Source: Bacillota bacterium
GTDB taxonomy: Bacteria > Bacillota > Clostridia > Christensenellales > DTU072
Length of the DNA: 64,000 bases
NCBI GenBank assembly: GCA_023394875.1
Contig: JAEXAB010000001.1
Location: forward strand, 434,001-498,000
Reading direction: 5' to 3'
Below are positions 1-8,722 of this stretch, piece by piece. Each line of letters starts with the position of its first letter. Position 1 is the first letter of the stretch. The notes beneath the pieces are model-generated. The model searched no databases, was not told the origin of the DNA, and was given only the letters and a program-made list of their open reading frames with translations. The position numbers and the translations under genes are program-made.

Positions 1-331
1 ATTTGTTGCCGTCAAGGTCGTACATAAACGCGCCGTCGGCTTTAGTTATGCAAATGGGGAAGGGATAGTTAAAAGCTAGGTTATGTTGAACTCCGCCGGG
101 AATAAACTTCTTGGCTTCGGTTGTTATTTTTTTCGATTCGGCGCAATTCGTTTCGAAATGCCCCAAAACTTCTTTTAACGCTTCGGGCTTTATATCGTAA
201 ATAGGCTTAGCTCTAAGATTGTCAAGTCTTTCGTTAATACGGTCGGCTTTCTCCCAACGTGTAACGCCGTAGCCTTCTTTGATTTTTACATTTTCCCAAC
301 GTGTGGTGTCGTTTATGATACTTTTTGTCAT
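1..331 (-). CDS. Class III aminotransferase, glutamate-1-semialdehyde aminomutase-like, partial (N-terminus only)
   Basis: Translating the minus strand from the ATG at 329-331 gives 110 residues that run off the left edge. A GGAGGC ribosome site (336-341) fixes the start. After a roughly 70-residue leader the sequence reads KKFIPGGVQHN, then ITKADGAFMYDLDGNK, the N-terminal signature of PLP-dependent class III aminotransferases of the HemL type (typically K-x-IPGGV and GAYLYDVDGN). The leader is longer than in classical HemL, so it may be a HemL-like paralogue rather than the tetrapyrrole enzyme. The PLP lysine and the rest of the catalytic domain lie outside the window. It starts 25 bp after the upstream lipoprotein gene on the same strand and probably shares its transcript. 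Family assignment is fairly sure; the substrate is not known. Confidence 0.75.
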   Translation of the reverse strand, partial: MTKSIINDTTRWENVKIKEGYGVTRWEKADRINERLDNLRAKPIYDIKPEALKEVLGHFETNCAESKKITTEAKKFIPGGVQHNLAFNYPFPICITKADGAFMYDLDGNK

Positions 332-356
332 TTTTGCCTCCAAAAAATTATTTTCT

Positions 357-3134
357 TTAATTTATCACAAATATTAATAATAAGTAGCCTCTTTCAAAGC
401 TGTAAGAATAGGAAATCTTACCTCCCGCTAGCTCGTCGGCTATATCGGCGCCATAGTCGAAATCAATATAAATATCAACGCTGAACCCTGCTCCCTCATA
501 ATCCTCAATAATATCGGCAATAGCCGAAATCAAGCTGTCCAAATCATATTCGCTTTCCACTCTCAAATTATAAGAAAACGCTCCGATAGTAACGCTCATT
601 TCATTATAAACGTCATAATCATCGCTGTTTGCTACTTTGTCAAGATGATCGCTAGCCTCATATCCTGCAAAATAATTGGCTTCGCCCACAATATTCTTTT
701 GGGTAAGTTCCTTAAATTTCGCGTCGGAAATCAAGAAATACTTGTGAGTAAGCCCTTCTCTCTGCCCCACAATGGCTCCGCCCGACGTGGCGTCTATTAC
801 GTAATACTTACCGTCTAATCTTACTTTGTTCCAAGCGTGTCCCGGTGAGTTGTCTTCGGGTACGTAAGTAATTTGGTAGGTTTCTATACCCTCTATTCTT
901 GCAAGCACCAAAAAGGCTTTGCTTATTCCGTCGCAAACCGCTCTCTTATCGTCAAACACGCCTTCTAAGTAAAAACCGTTAAAGCTGTGAATTGTATCGC
1001 CTTGAGGATTATTTTCGGCAAGCTCCAATAAGTCTTTGTCGTAAACAACGTTGAGAATAATATAGTCGTAAATTTTATGCAATTTTGTCACGTCGTCCAT
1101 GCTGTCGTCTATTATCGCGCGTAGGATTACTTTGGCTTTATTGTAGAGGCTTTCTGCCTTGGAACCGCTTGCCGGGAGAGGTCTGTATCCTTGAGAAAGG
1201 GCATAGAATAATTGTTCGCTTGTAGTAACCGACACGGTATTGCCTATGCTGTTAATTTTGAAACCGTCAAAATCAACTGTTCTTTGCGGGGTATATTCTT
1301 CGTGAAGAATATAATCAAGCTGGGTATACCCGTCGGTAGTCGAAGCCATGGCGCTGGGATAATTGCTGTAAGTAAAAGTCATGTCAACTTGGTTACTTCC
1401 CACTAAATTGGCACCCCAAGAAACGGTACTCTTAGGCACTTCCATACTTTGCCATACGTTGTTTAAGTAATCGCTGTAAACGTTGGCGTCGCCGTTGAGA
1501 TTAAGTATGAAACTTGCCTGTTCTGCTCTGCTGAATACAAGGTATTCTAAATATGCTTTAAGTTCTAAATTATCCTCTTCTTCAAAAGTTTGCGCTCCCC
1601 CAAAGTTTGCCGCAATAGCCGAAGTATCGTTCTTCAAAACGTATTTTGCGTATAAAGTAATATCCCCTATGGAGTCGTTTATTTCGGTAATCTTATTTAT
1701 AAACTCTTTTTCGGAATACCAGCCGACAAAGTTATAAAGTAAGGTATTTTCGCCGTTTTCTAAAGTTATATCGTCAAGCAAGGTATAGCTTATGGGATTC
1801 CCCACAGGATTACTTCCTATACCCACGTAATAATTTATTGCATAAGGAATGGGGGTAAGCTTGGCGTAGATAGTTATATCGTTGCCGATACTGGAATCAA
1901 AGTCAAATAAATTGATAAAAGTTTCTTCCTGATACCAGCCGTCAAAAATATATCCTTCTACTGCTTGCAGTTCGGGCTCTTCCACAGTTTCACCGATTAA
2001 TATCTCCGAATATCCAATACTTGGAGCCACTCCGGTATTAAAATCCACTCTAACCAACTCGCCCTCTGCGTATTTTCTGATATACAGAATATATTCTTTT
2101 TCTTCGCCTTTTTCCGATGTTACTATTATTTTTGCCGATATTTGCGCATATTGTTCCTCTCCATCGGCATGCACGGCAGACAAGTCAAAAACGTTGTTGG
2201 GCGTTTCTTCTTCGTTTTGGAAAACCGCAAAAGACGCTCTGTCGCTGACTATTATATTGCTGTTATTTAGCGTTAACTCTTCGCGGGCATGATTTACGTT
2301 TATTATAATGGTGCCTTTTCCTGCTTCGGGGTTGTTTTCCAAAATTGTGGCGCCGAGCATTGTTCTTTCTATATCTTTTTTTAGGCCTAAGTATTTGGCA
2401 TAGAAAGTTTTATTGCCGTAACTGCCTTTACTTATGGTAGTAACGGCTTCCCCTTGGAAATTTTCATTGTCGTACCAACCCAAAAATTCATATCCTATTA
2501 CCGTCGGATCATATAGAGCGACGCTGTTATTAATGGTGTAGGTATATACGGTGTTGATATTGGGTTCCCCTTTATCAAAGACGTAACTAATGGTGTAATT
2601 TACTATTTCCCACTTGGCATAAATACTTATATCGTCCTCAATAAGCTCCGTGAAACTAAACTTATTCGTCCACGCGGCTTCTTTGTACCAGCCGCTAATC
2701 TGATAGCCGTTTATGGTGGGTAAGGTTTCGGGCAACGTTACTTTTGCTTTGTCTGCCACTTTGACATAAATATTATCTTTGCCACCGCCGAAAACCAAAG
2801 TAACCGTCCAGTTAAATTCGCTCCATTTTGCATAAATGGTAATGTTTTTCTTTATTTGAATGTCAAACTCTGCCTCTACTTTGAACTCTGCGTCAAAATA
2901 CCAGCCTAAAAAATCGCAGCCTTTTTTTGTTGGTTGTTTGGTGGGTTCAACAAGCTTACTGCCCGATATGAAGTCTTCGGCGTTTATCCCCGTTCCTCCG
3001 TTTAAGTTGACGCTTACGCTGTAACTACCGCCTATTGGGTTGTTGTTAGTGGAAAAACACCCTGATAACAACATAACTGTCGCAAACAGCAATATGACTG
3101 TAAGTAAAAATACCTTCTTTTTGTGTCCGCTCAT
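357..3134 (-). CDS. Surface lipoprotein with five Listeria-Bacteroides (InlB B) repeats and a transglutaminase-like domain
   Basis: A 925-residue exported lipoprotein. Residues 1-26 form a signal peptide with lipobox LLSGC (Cys26 lipidated), so it should be anchored on the outer face of the membrane. Five Flg_new/InlB-type repeats are marked by FLGWYFDAEF, ISGWYKEAAW, FLGWYDNENF, FDGWYQEETF and FVGWYSEKEF, three before and two after a beta-rich spacer. A transglutaminase-like/cysteine-protease fold follows (roughly residues 640-790) with the triad visible as AVCDGISKA (Cys), GHAWNKV (His) and YVIDAT (Asp). The repeats probably mediate adhesion or spacing; the enzymatic domain could crosslink or cleave surface proteins or peptidoglycan peptides (inference). 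A GGAGGT ribosome site (3140-3145) supports the start. Its promoter is at 3171-3199, back-to-back with the acetyltransferase promoter. Confidence 0.85.
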   Translation of the reverse strand: MSGHKKKVFLLTVILLFATVMLLSGCFSTNNNPIGGSYSVSVNLNGGTGINAEDFISGSKLVEPTKQPTKKGCDFLGWYFDAEFKVEAEFDIQIKKNITIYAKWSEFNWTVTLVFGGGKDNIYVKVADKAKVTLPETLPTINGYQISGWYKEAAWTNKFSFTELIEDDISIYAKWEIVNYTISYVFDKGEPNINTVYTYTINNSVALYDPTVIGYEFLGWYDNENFQGEAVTTISKGSYGNKTFYAKYLGLKKDIERTMLGATILENNPEAGKGTIIINVNHAREELTLNNSNIIVSDRASFAVFQNEEETPNNVFDLSAVHADGEEQYAQISAKIIVTSEKGEEKEYILYIRKYAEGELVRVDFNTGVAPSIGYSEILIGETVEEPELQAVEGYIFDGWYQEETFINLFDFDSSIGNDITIYAKLTPIPYAINYYVGIGSNPVGNPISYTLLDDITLENGENTLLYNFVGWYSEKEFINKITEINDSIGDITLYAKYVLKNDTSAIAANFGGAQTFEEEDNLELKAYLEYLVFSRAEQASFILNLNGDANVYSDYLNNVWQSMEVPKSTVSWGANLVGSNQVDMTFTYSNYPSAMASTTDGYTQLDYILHEEYTPQRTVDFDGFKINSIGNTVSVTTSEQLFYALSQGYRPLPASGSKAESLYNKAKVILRAIIDDSMDDVTKLHKIYDYIILNVVYDKDLLELAENNPQGDTIHSFNGFYLEGVFDDKRAVCDGISKAFLVLARIEGIETYQITYVPEDNSPGHAWNKVRLDGKYYVIDATSGGAIVGQREGLTHKYFLISDAKFKELTQKNIVGEANYFAGYEASDHLDKVANSDDYDVYNEMSVTIGAFSYNLRVESEYDLDSLISAIADIIEDYEGAGFSVDIYIDFDYGADIADELAGGKISYSYSFERGYLLLIFVIN

Positions 3135-3170
3135 CTGCGACCTCCGTAAATTAATAAAAGCGTATAATAA

Positions 3171-3199
3171 ATTATAACATCAATAATAATTTTTTTCAA
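3171..3199 (-). promoter_or_regulatory. Sigma-A type promoter for the lipoprotein gene
   Basis: Read on the minus strand: TTGAAA (3194-3199), 17-bp spacer, perfect TATAAT (3171-3176), about 37 bp before the ATG at 3134. It is divergent from the promoter at 3232-3260. Confidence 0.75.
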
Positions 3200-3231
3200 G
3201 TTACAATCAATATTCTTTTTTATAAAGAATG

Positions 3232-3260
3232 TTGACTAAAATTTGTCGATGGAATATAAT
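3232..3260 (+). promoter_or_regulatory. Near-consensus promoter abutting a start codon (leaderless candidate)
   Basis: TTGACT (3232-3237), exactly 17 bp, TATAAT (3255-3260). The ATG at 3267 is only 6 nt after the -10 box, where transcription would start, and no Shine-Dalgarno precedes it. This promoter makes the alternative upstream starts at 3243 (TTG) and 3249 (ATG) untranscribed. Confidence 0.8.
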
Positions 3261-3266
3261 ATTACT

Positions 3267-3797
3267 ATGAAAAACATAAACTTGGTTCTTCCCGACCGAA
3301 GTATGGAAAGCGAAGCCAATGCTTTTAAAAATTCTTTTTTTACCGAAGGCGAGTTAGTTATTAACGGAAGCGCACTTTTTGATCAGCTTGACTTTTATGA
3401 TTGGTTGGAAGTAAACGAAGCTAACAGAAATGAAAAGACGGTAAGAGCCGACTGGGTGCCCACAACAACTTTTTTCGCCATTAGAGAATCGGACAACAAA
3501 ATCGTGGGCATGATTGATATCCGCCACAATTTGAACAATTCTTTTCTTGCCGAATACGGCGGACATATAGGTTATTCCGTCGCGCCCGAAGAAAGGAACA
3601 AGGGTATTGCGGTGCAGATGTTAAATATGGCAAAAGAATACGCAAAGGACGTACTAAAACTTGATAAAGTAATGTTATCGTGTGCTTCAACCAACACCGC
3701 TTCGGCAAAAACAATATTAAAATGCGGTGGAGAACTTGCCGAAGTAAAACCTTATCTTGATAACACTTTATTGAACGTATATTGGATAACTCTCTAA
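3267..3797 (+). CDS. GNAT family N-acetyltransferase
   Basis: A 176-residue GNAT acetyltransferase transferring an acetyl group from acetyl-CoA to an unidentified small molecule or protein. The sequence shows the GNAT core: FFAIRESDNKIVGMIDIRH (beta strands 2-3), GHIGYSVAPEERNKGIA with the R-x-x-G-x-A pyrophosphate-binding motif A, then a C-terminal SAKTILKCGGE region (motif B). The start at 3267 is chosen because a near-perfect promoter at 3232-3260 places the transcription start at or next to this ATG; there is no ribosome site upstream, so the mRNA is probably leaderless. An Mrr-like nuclease gene follows after 18 bp on the same strand and is probably co-transcribed. Substrate unknown. Confidence 0.85.
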   Translation: MKNINLVLPDRSMESEANAFKNSFFTEGELVINGSALFDQLDFYDWLEVNEANRNEKTVRADWVPTTTFFAIRESDNKIVGMIDIRHNLNNSFLAEYGGHIGYSVAPEERNKGIAVQMLNMAKEYAKDVLKLDKVMLSCASTNTASAKTILKCGGELAEVKPYLDNTLLNVYWITL

Positions 3798-3815
3798 CTA
3801 AAATCGGGTGAAAAA

Positions 3816-4847
3816 ATGGCAAATACCCAAAAAGAAGCTACACCTATCGATAACGTAGCTATAAAAAAATGGATTTTGGAGTCCATAAAAACCACTCCCA
3901 AGCCGCGCAAAACGGTAATTTCCGATTGCGTAAAAAAAATGAACCTTACGCCTGAGGAACTAAAAGATACTTCCAGTAACAGTTATCTTACCCTTTGTAA
4001 ATCCCATATCGGACAGGTTCTTAGCCAACTGCTTAATGACAAAGACCTGACTATAGACGCCGACAAAAAAATTCAGTTAAACAAAAAAATTAAGGAAATT
4101 TACCGTAAAGACGAGATAGAAGAACGTATCTTGTCTTTTTTAACGGAAAATAAAACTCTTACCAGAAAGAATATTTTTTCAAAATTAGAAGAAATTTTTA
4201 ATCCAAAATGCCTTGCCGAAAGCAGCATAGAAATTCACCGCATCGCGGGAGAAGTTTTGGCAAAGCTAGTCTATTCGGAAATAATAATAAAAACTTTGGG
4301 AAATTATAGCCTTAATTCTCACACAAATTATCCCAATACCGAAATCGGAAACTGCCTGAAAGATGCCTCCGAAGCCAATGATATCTTCCCGTTTTTTATA
4401 AAAGCTCTCAACATAAAGGGCGGAGAATTTTTTGAGGCGTATTGCGTCAAACTGCTTGAAAATTATTTTTCCAAGTTCTATACTATAATAACTTCCAAAC
4501 TTACCGGAGGGCCTAACGACAATGGTATAGACGGAGTTATCGAAATCGAAGATGATTTAGGATATAGAGAAAAAATCCTCATTCAGTGCAAGGTGCGCAC
4601 CTCAACTCTAATAACTTTGAAGGAAGTTCGGGAGTTTTACGGCGCGGTTTGCTCAGAAAAAGGCACCAGAGGCTTGTTTATAACCAACACTACCTTCCAC
4701 AACGAAGCAAATAAGTTTTTTGTAAAAAACAACAATCTTGTCGCAGTAGACAAAAACAAACTTTATGATTTGGCAAAAATCTGCCAATGCGGAATAATTT
4801 ATAAGGGGCCCGCATTGAGATTAGACGATTCTTTATTCTTGCAATAG
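3816..4847 (+). CDS. Mrr-like restriction endonuclease (type IV style) with N-terminal winged-helix-like modules
   Basis: A 343-residue protein whose C-terminal part (about residues 200-335) has the Mrr_cat PD-(D/E)XK nuclease core: GGEFFEAYCVKLLENYF, then NDNGIDGVIE (catalytic Asp about residue 239), then LIQCKVR (Q-x-K type motif, about 257-259), then FYGAV and GLFITNTTF, all characteristic. The first 190 residues hold two helical segments that look like tandem winged-helix/Mrr_N-type DNA-binding domains. Mrr enzymes cleave modified foreign DNA, so this is a stand-alone defence candidate. No methyltransferase lies beside it, which fits type IV. The Shine-Dalgarno is weak (GGGTG). It follows the GNAT gene by 18 bp. 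Confidence 0.8.
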   Translation: MANTQKEATPIDNVAIKKWILESIKTTPKPRKTVISDCVKKMNLTPEELKDTSSNSYLTLCKSHIGQVLSQLLNDKDLTIDADKKIQLNKKIKEIYRKDEIEERILSFLTENKTLTRKNIFSKLEEIFNPKCLAESSIEIHRIAGEVLAKLVYSEIIIKTLGNYSLNSHTNYPNTEIGNCLKDASEANDIFPFFIKALNIKGGEFFEAYCVKLLENYFSKFYTIITSKLTGGPNDNGIDGVIEIEDDLGYREKILIQCKVRTSTLITLKEVREFYGAVCSEKGTRGLFITNTTFHNEANKFFVKNNNLVAVDKNKLYDLAKICQCGIIYKGPALRLDDSLFLQ

Positions 4848-4917
4848 GAAATTTTATATTGCAAAATACATTTGTACAAAATTGTACTGTGTATCCCTTA
4901 ATAATATGGAGAAAATT

Positions 4918-5097
4918 ATGAGCTACTCTATTATTACCGAAAAATGTGTAAATTGCACTATGTGTGAGCTTGTTTGCGCTTTGGACGCCATTAAATTGAC
5001 GGAAAATTTCAAAGCGTACTATATCGACAAATACATTTGCAGGGGCTGCGGAGAATGCTCTTTGCTTTGTCCTGCCGATGCTATCATTCGCATTTAG
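4918..5097 (+). CDS. Small 2[4Fe-4S] ferredoxin
   Basis: A 59-residue electron carrier with two complete cluster motifs, CVNCTMCELVC and CRGCGECSLLC, each C-x2-C-x2-C-x3-C; the second is followed by the usual P, the first by A. GGAG at 4908-4911 puts the start at ATG 4918 rather than at the upstream in-frame codons. A 10-bp palindrome TTTGTACAAA (4871-4880) lies 38 bp upstream and may be an operator. It is a stand-alone gene, so its redox partner cannot be named. Confidence 0.88.
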   Translation: MSYSIITEKCVNCTMCELVCALDAIKLTENFKAYYIDKYICRGCGECSLLCPADAIIRI

Positions 5098-5208
5098 TAT
5101 TCTTATAAAACCTTTGTTTTTCTGTCTTTATTACAAAAATTTGCCCGTTTGCATATCAAAAGGGTTTGTTTTTTTACAAAGTTAATAGCCTAAACCAAGA
5201 ATTTCCAC

Positions 5209-5237
5209 TTGCATTTTTTCCAATATAATAATATAAT
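5209..5237 (+). promoter_or_regulatory. Sigma-A type promoter of the cysE-cysS-sigH operon
   Basis: TTGCAT (5209-5214), 17-bp spacer, TATAAT (5232-5237), 41 bp before the ATG at 5279. Confidence 0.75.
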
Positions 5238-5278
5238 ACAATATCATAGGGATAATATGCTCTTTTAGCGGAGGCAAA

Positions 5279-6619
5279 ATGGCTGTAAAAGTAAACAATA
5301 TCGAAAACGTAAGAAAAGCGAAACGTTGGAGCGAAGCCGACGACGCTGCCTTGTGCATTTTATTAAAAAAGAAAATAAAGGAGACCAACGTTTCGATAAG
5401 AGAAAGTGAGACGCCTTACGAAAGAGCCAGACTGAAAGCCCGCCGCAACCAGTATAAATCCATGCTAAGAAAAGTTGAAGAGGGTGGCTATAACGGCGAT
5501 ATTATTTTCAGCGAACTAAGAGCCGCCAATGCATTGCGCGGTGAGCAAGTAGCCAGAATGAACGAATACGACACCGTAGCCGGTGCGAAAAAATATAATA
5601 ACGCCTATACCGACGTTGATTTTGACTATGAATCGGCTTTCCGCAAAAAACGCTATTACGGCGTTGCTCTTCCCATACTTTTGTTGCTTTTCTCCATTAT
5701 TTTTGTAGGTATATTCATAATGGGCCCGTTTTTACCGGACATAATTAATGATATCGCTGTCGAAAACGGTATTTCTCTCAAATCCTTTTTTGCTTACCGT
5801 ATCGGTACGGGCACTTTGGATATAGCAATACCGAACGACGGCAAATGGCCTGACGGCACTTTCAAGGACGGTGTAATTCCTCCCAAGCAAGGTGAACCTT
5901 ATGAAGACCAATATACCAACATTCCCGATACCGTAAAATTAAGCGGCGATTTGGGCATGACATCTATCTACATTACTCCTTACGACATAGTAAAGGCTTG
6001 GTTCCGCACTCCTATGCTTGAAAAAACAAGAATTGACTTTTTGGAAGACAGCCCTTATTTTCAAGGCAGTTCTTATTATTATCTGTGTTTCCTTTCGGGC
6101 GCGAAAGCCGAAGCCTTGGAGATTAAAAAGAATGAAGACGGCAACTATGACTTCTCGGTAATAATAAGATATATAGGCACTTACGGCGCAATTTATTTTA
6201 TTATTGTTACTTTCCTATTAGGAGTGGTCAACATTATTGTAAATATTTGCCGTATTTTCTCTTATACTAGCAGAAAGATACATATACTAAGCCTGTTGTG
6301 CTTTTTGTTCTCGGCGCTCAGTATGATTGCCCCGGCGCTTGCCATGATAGAAGGTACCGATATAGGCGCGGCATTTAGCGCTTACTTTAGCCTTTTGACA
6401 AACAGCGCAGGCTTCTTTGAAAGTACCGAAACCACAGTCGGAGTGCAATTACTATACTTTGTTCCCGCAGCAATATCCCTGTTAATGATGCTTTTGCCCC
6501 GTCTTTTCCGCAACAGGCTCAAAAAGCGTCCTACATACGTGCCCAAGGGCAATAAATCGCGCGATGCCTACGATGATCCATATATTATCACCGAAGAAAC
6601 TCTGCGCAACATAAGATAA
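5279..6619 (+). CDS. Membrane protein of unknown function, four predicted TM segments
   Basis: 446 residues, not recognised. The N-terminal ~125 residues are charged, helical and cytoplasmic-looking. A first hydrophobic segment follows (VALPILLLLFSIIFVGIF, about residues 130-150), then a ~150-residue hydrophilic domain likely outside the cell, then three more segments at about 305-330, 343-365 and 393-413, ending in a basic tail. A strong ribosome site (GGAGG, 5269-5273) precedes the ATG. It is the first gene of the operon that continues with cysE, cysS and sigH, with only 16 bp to cysE. Nothing in the sequence reveals a catalytic site; a membrane sensor or envelope role is a guess. Confidence 0.75.
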   Translation: MAVKVNNIENVRKAKRWSEADDAALCILLKKKIKETNVSIRESETPYERARLKARRNQYKSMLRKVEEGGYNGDIIFSELRAANALRGEQVARMNEYDTVAGAKKYNNAYTDVDFDYESAFRKKRYYGVALPILLLLFSIIFVGIFIMGPFLPDIINDIAVENGISLKSFFAYRIGTGTLDIAIPNDGKWPDGTFKDGVIPPKQGEPYEDQYTNIPDTVKLSGDLGMTSIYITPYDIVKAWFRTPMLEKTRIDFLEDSPYFQGSSYYYLCFLSGAKAEALEIKKNEDGNYDFSVIIRYIGTYGAIYFIIVTFLLGVVNIIVNICRIFSYTSRKIHILSLLCFLFSALSMIAPALAMIEGTDIGAAFSAYFSLLTNSAGFFESTETTVGVQLLYFVPAAISLLMMLLPRLFRNRLKKRPTYVPKGNKSRDAYDDPYIITEETLRNIR

Positions 6620-6635
6620 TAATAATAAGAAGAAA

Positions 6636-7307
6636 ATGTTTAATACAATAAAAGCTGATTTAACTGCGGCTATGGAAAAAGACCCTGCCGCTAAAAGTAA
6701 ACTGGAAATCTTTTTTACCTATGGAGGCTTCCGCGCCTTATGCGCCTATAGAAGGGCGCATTGGTTTTATTTGCGCAAGCATACCTTCATTGCCCGCCTA
6801 ATATCGGCGCACGCCCGCAAAAAAACGGGTATTGACATCCACCCCGGCGCAACGATAGGCAAAGGCGTATTTATTGACCACGGCGTAGGCTTGGTAATAG
6901 GAGAAACCGCCGAAATAGGCGACAACGTAACACTCTATCAGGGCGTTACTTTGGGCGGAACAGGCAAAGACGTAGGAAAGCGCCACCCCACCTTGGAAGA
7001 CGACGTAATGGTCAGCGCGGGCGCTAAGGTACTAGGACCTGTGCGTATCGGAAAGGGAAGTAAAATAGGAGCCGGAAGCGTTGTTCTTAAAGACGTTCCC
7101 CCTTATTCTACAGTAGTGGGCGTACCCGGAAGAGTGGTTCGCATGCACGGAGAAAAATACAAGGATATGGACCAAAAGCTACCCGACCCTGTGTTGGAAG
7201 AATTCCAAAGAATTGCTCACAGATTGAGCGCAATTGAAGAAAAATTAGATATACAAACCTGCAAATATACCATAGCCCAGGATATAAATTCTGAGACAAA
7301 CAATTAG
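6636..7307 (+). CDS. cysE: Serine O-acetyltransferase
   Basis: 223 residues. Makes O-acetylserine from serine and acetyl-CoA, the first step of cysteine synthesis, in the cytoplasm. After a helical N-terminal part, left-handed beta-helix hexapeptide repeats begin at about residue 65: GIDIHPGATIGKGVFIDHG (catalytic His in the IDHG segment), VIGETAEIGDNVTLYQGVTLGG, and the C-terminal closing segment KDVPPYSTVVGVPGRVV. Length is shorter than E. coli CysE, as usual for Firmicutes. It lies 12 bp before cysS, so cysteine supply and Cys-tRNA charging share a transcript, the classical Firmicutes arrangement. The ribosome site is weak (AGAAG), suggesting coupling to the upstream gene. Confidence 0.93.
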   Translation: MFNTIKADLTAAMEKDPAAKSKLEIFFTYGGFRALCAYRRAHWFYLRKHTFIARLISAHARKKTGIDIHPGATIGKGVFIDHGVGLVIGETAEIGDNVTLYQGVTLGGTGKDVGKRHPTLEDDVMVSAGAKVLGPVRIGKGSKIGAGSVVLKDVPPYSTVVGVPGRVVRMHGEKYKDMDQKLPDPVLEEFQRIAHRLSAIEEKLDIQTCKYTIAQDINSETNN

Positions 7308-7319
7308 GAGTCCTATTTT

Positions 7320-8714
7320 ATGTTAAAGTTCTATAACACTCTCTCCAGACAAAAAGAGGAGTTTGTCCCCATAAACGAGAAATTCGTCAGCATGTATTCT
7401 TGCGGACCTACCGTATACAGTTATGCCCATATCGGCAACTTGCGGACGTATATCTTTATGGATTTAATTAGACGGGTATTAAAATACAACGGCTACAAAA
7501 TTAAAGGCGTACTGAATATTACAGACGTAGGCCATCTTACTTATGACAGCGACGACGGAGAAGACAAGATGGCAAAGGCAAGCCGCGAACAAAAGAAATC
7601 TCCCGCCGAAATTGCCGAATATTATTCTAAAATATTCTTTGAAGATTTGGCTAAACTAAACATCGGTAAGCCCGAAATTCTAGCAAGAGCCACCGACCAC
7701 ATTAAAGAAATGATAGATTGCGTTGTGGAACTGGAAAAAGGCGGTTTTGGGTATGAAACTTCGGACGGTATATATTTTGATATCGGCAAGTTCCCCCGTT
7801 ACGGATGTTTAAGCGGAGCCAAATTAGACGACCAGATTGCAGGCGCAAGGGTGGAAGTTAATAGCGAAAAGCATCATCCCGCCGATTTTGCCCTTTGGAA
7901 AAAAGCCGACCCCAACCATATTATGCAATGGCAAAGTCCCTGGGGTATGGGTTATCCCGGCTGGCATATAGAATGCAGCGCCATGAGTCAAAAATACTTA
8001 GGCAAGCACTTTGACATACACTCGGGCGGCGTTGACCATATACCCATTCATCACGAAAACGAAATAGCCCAAAATGAGGCTTTGACCGACGAAAAATCGG
8101 TAAATTATTGGTTACACGGAGAATTTATGCTGGTTGACGGCGGCAAAATGAGCAAGTCGCTTGGCAACGTGTACACTATAGCCCAATTAGAAGAGAAAGG
8201 TTATTCTCCTCTTGACTTCCGATTCTTCTGCATGAACGCCCATTACCGCAAAAAACTCAATTTCACTTTTGAGGGGCTAACCGCCGCCAAAATAAGCCGC
8301 GAAAGGCTAAATCAAACTATTTATCAGCACAAAATAAGCTCTGCCAAAACCGACAAAGCGGTGCTTGACAATTACAAAGAGCAGTTCCTTAGCGCCATTA
8401 ACGACGATTTGAATATACCTTTGGCTCTGGGCGTGCTTTTCTCTATGTTAAAAGAAGAAAAATCAATAGACATATACAATTTAAGTTTGGATTTTGACAA
8501 AGTATTAGGTTTATCTTTAGATAAAGTTAAAGAACAAAAAGTTGAAGAAGAAAAAGTTGACTACCCTAAAGAAGTAGCCGAACTGATTGCCGCCCGTATA
8601 GATGCCAAAAAGAATAAAGATTTTGCTAAGGCAGACCAAATAAGGCAGCAAATAAATGACTTAGGCTATAATATTTTTGATACTAGAGAAGGGCTAAAGG
8701 TAATAAAACTTTAA
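7320..8714 (+). CDS. cysS: Cysteinyl-tRNA synthetase
   Basis: 464 residues, class I synthetase that charges tRNA-Cys. Visible: CGPTVYSYAHIGNLRTY with the HIGH-like signature (AHIGN) and the first Zn-ligand Cys, the Zn-site region WHIECSAMS followed by HSGGVDHIPIHHENEIAQ, and GGKMSKSLGN carrying KMSKS. The C-terminal helical domain ends with KNKDFAKADQIRQQINDLGYNIFDTREG, typical of CysRS. A GGAG ribosome site precedes ATG 7320. Length matches the family. Confidence 0.96.
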   Translation: MLKFYNTLSRQKEEFVPINEKFVSMYSCGPTVYSYAHIGNLRTYIFMDLIRRVLKYNGYKIKGVLNITDVGHLTYDSDDGEDKMAKASREQKKSPAEIAEYYSKIFFEDLAKLNIGKPEILARATDHIKEMIDCVVELEKGGFGYETSDGIYFDIGKFPRYGCLSGAKLDDQIAGARVEVNSEKHHPADFALWKKADPNHIMQWQSPWGMGYPGWHIECSAMSQKYLGKHFDIHSGGVDHIPIHHENEIAQNEALTDEKSVNYWLHGEFMLVDGGKMSKSLGNVYTIAQLEEKGYSPLDFRFFCMNAHYRKKLNFTFEGLTAAKISRERLNQTIYQHKISSAKTDKAVLDNYKEQFLSAINDDLNIPLALGVLFSMLKEEKSIDIYNLSLDFDKVLGLSLDKVKEQKVEEEKVDYPKEVAELIAARIDAKKNKDFAKADQIRQQINDLGYNIFDTREGLKVIKL

Positions 8715-8722
8715 GGAGACAA

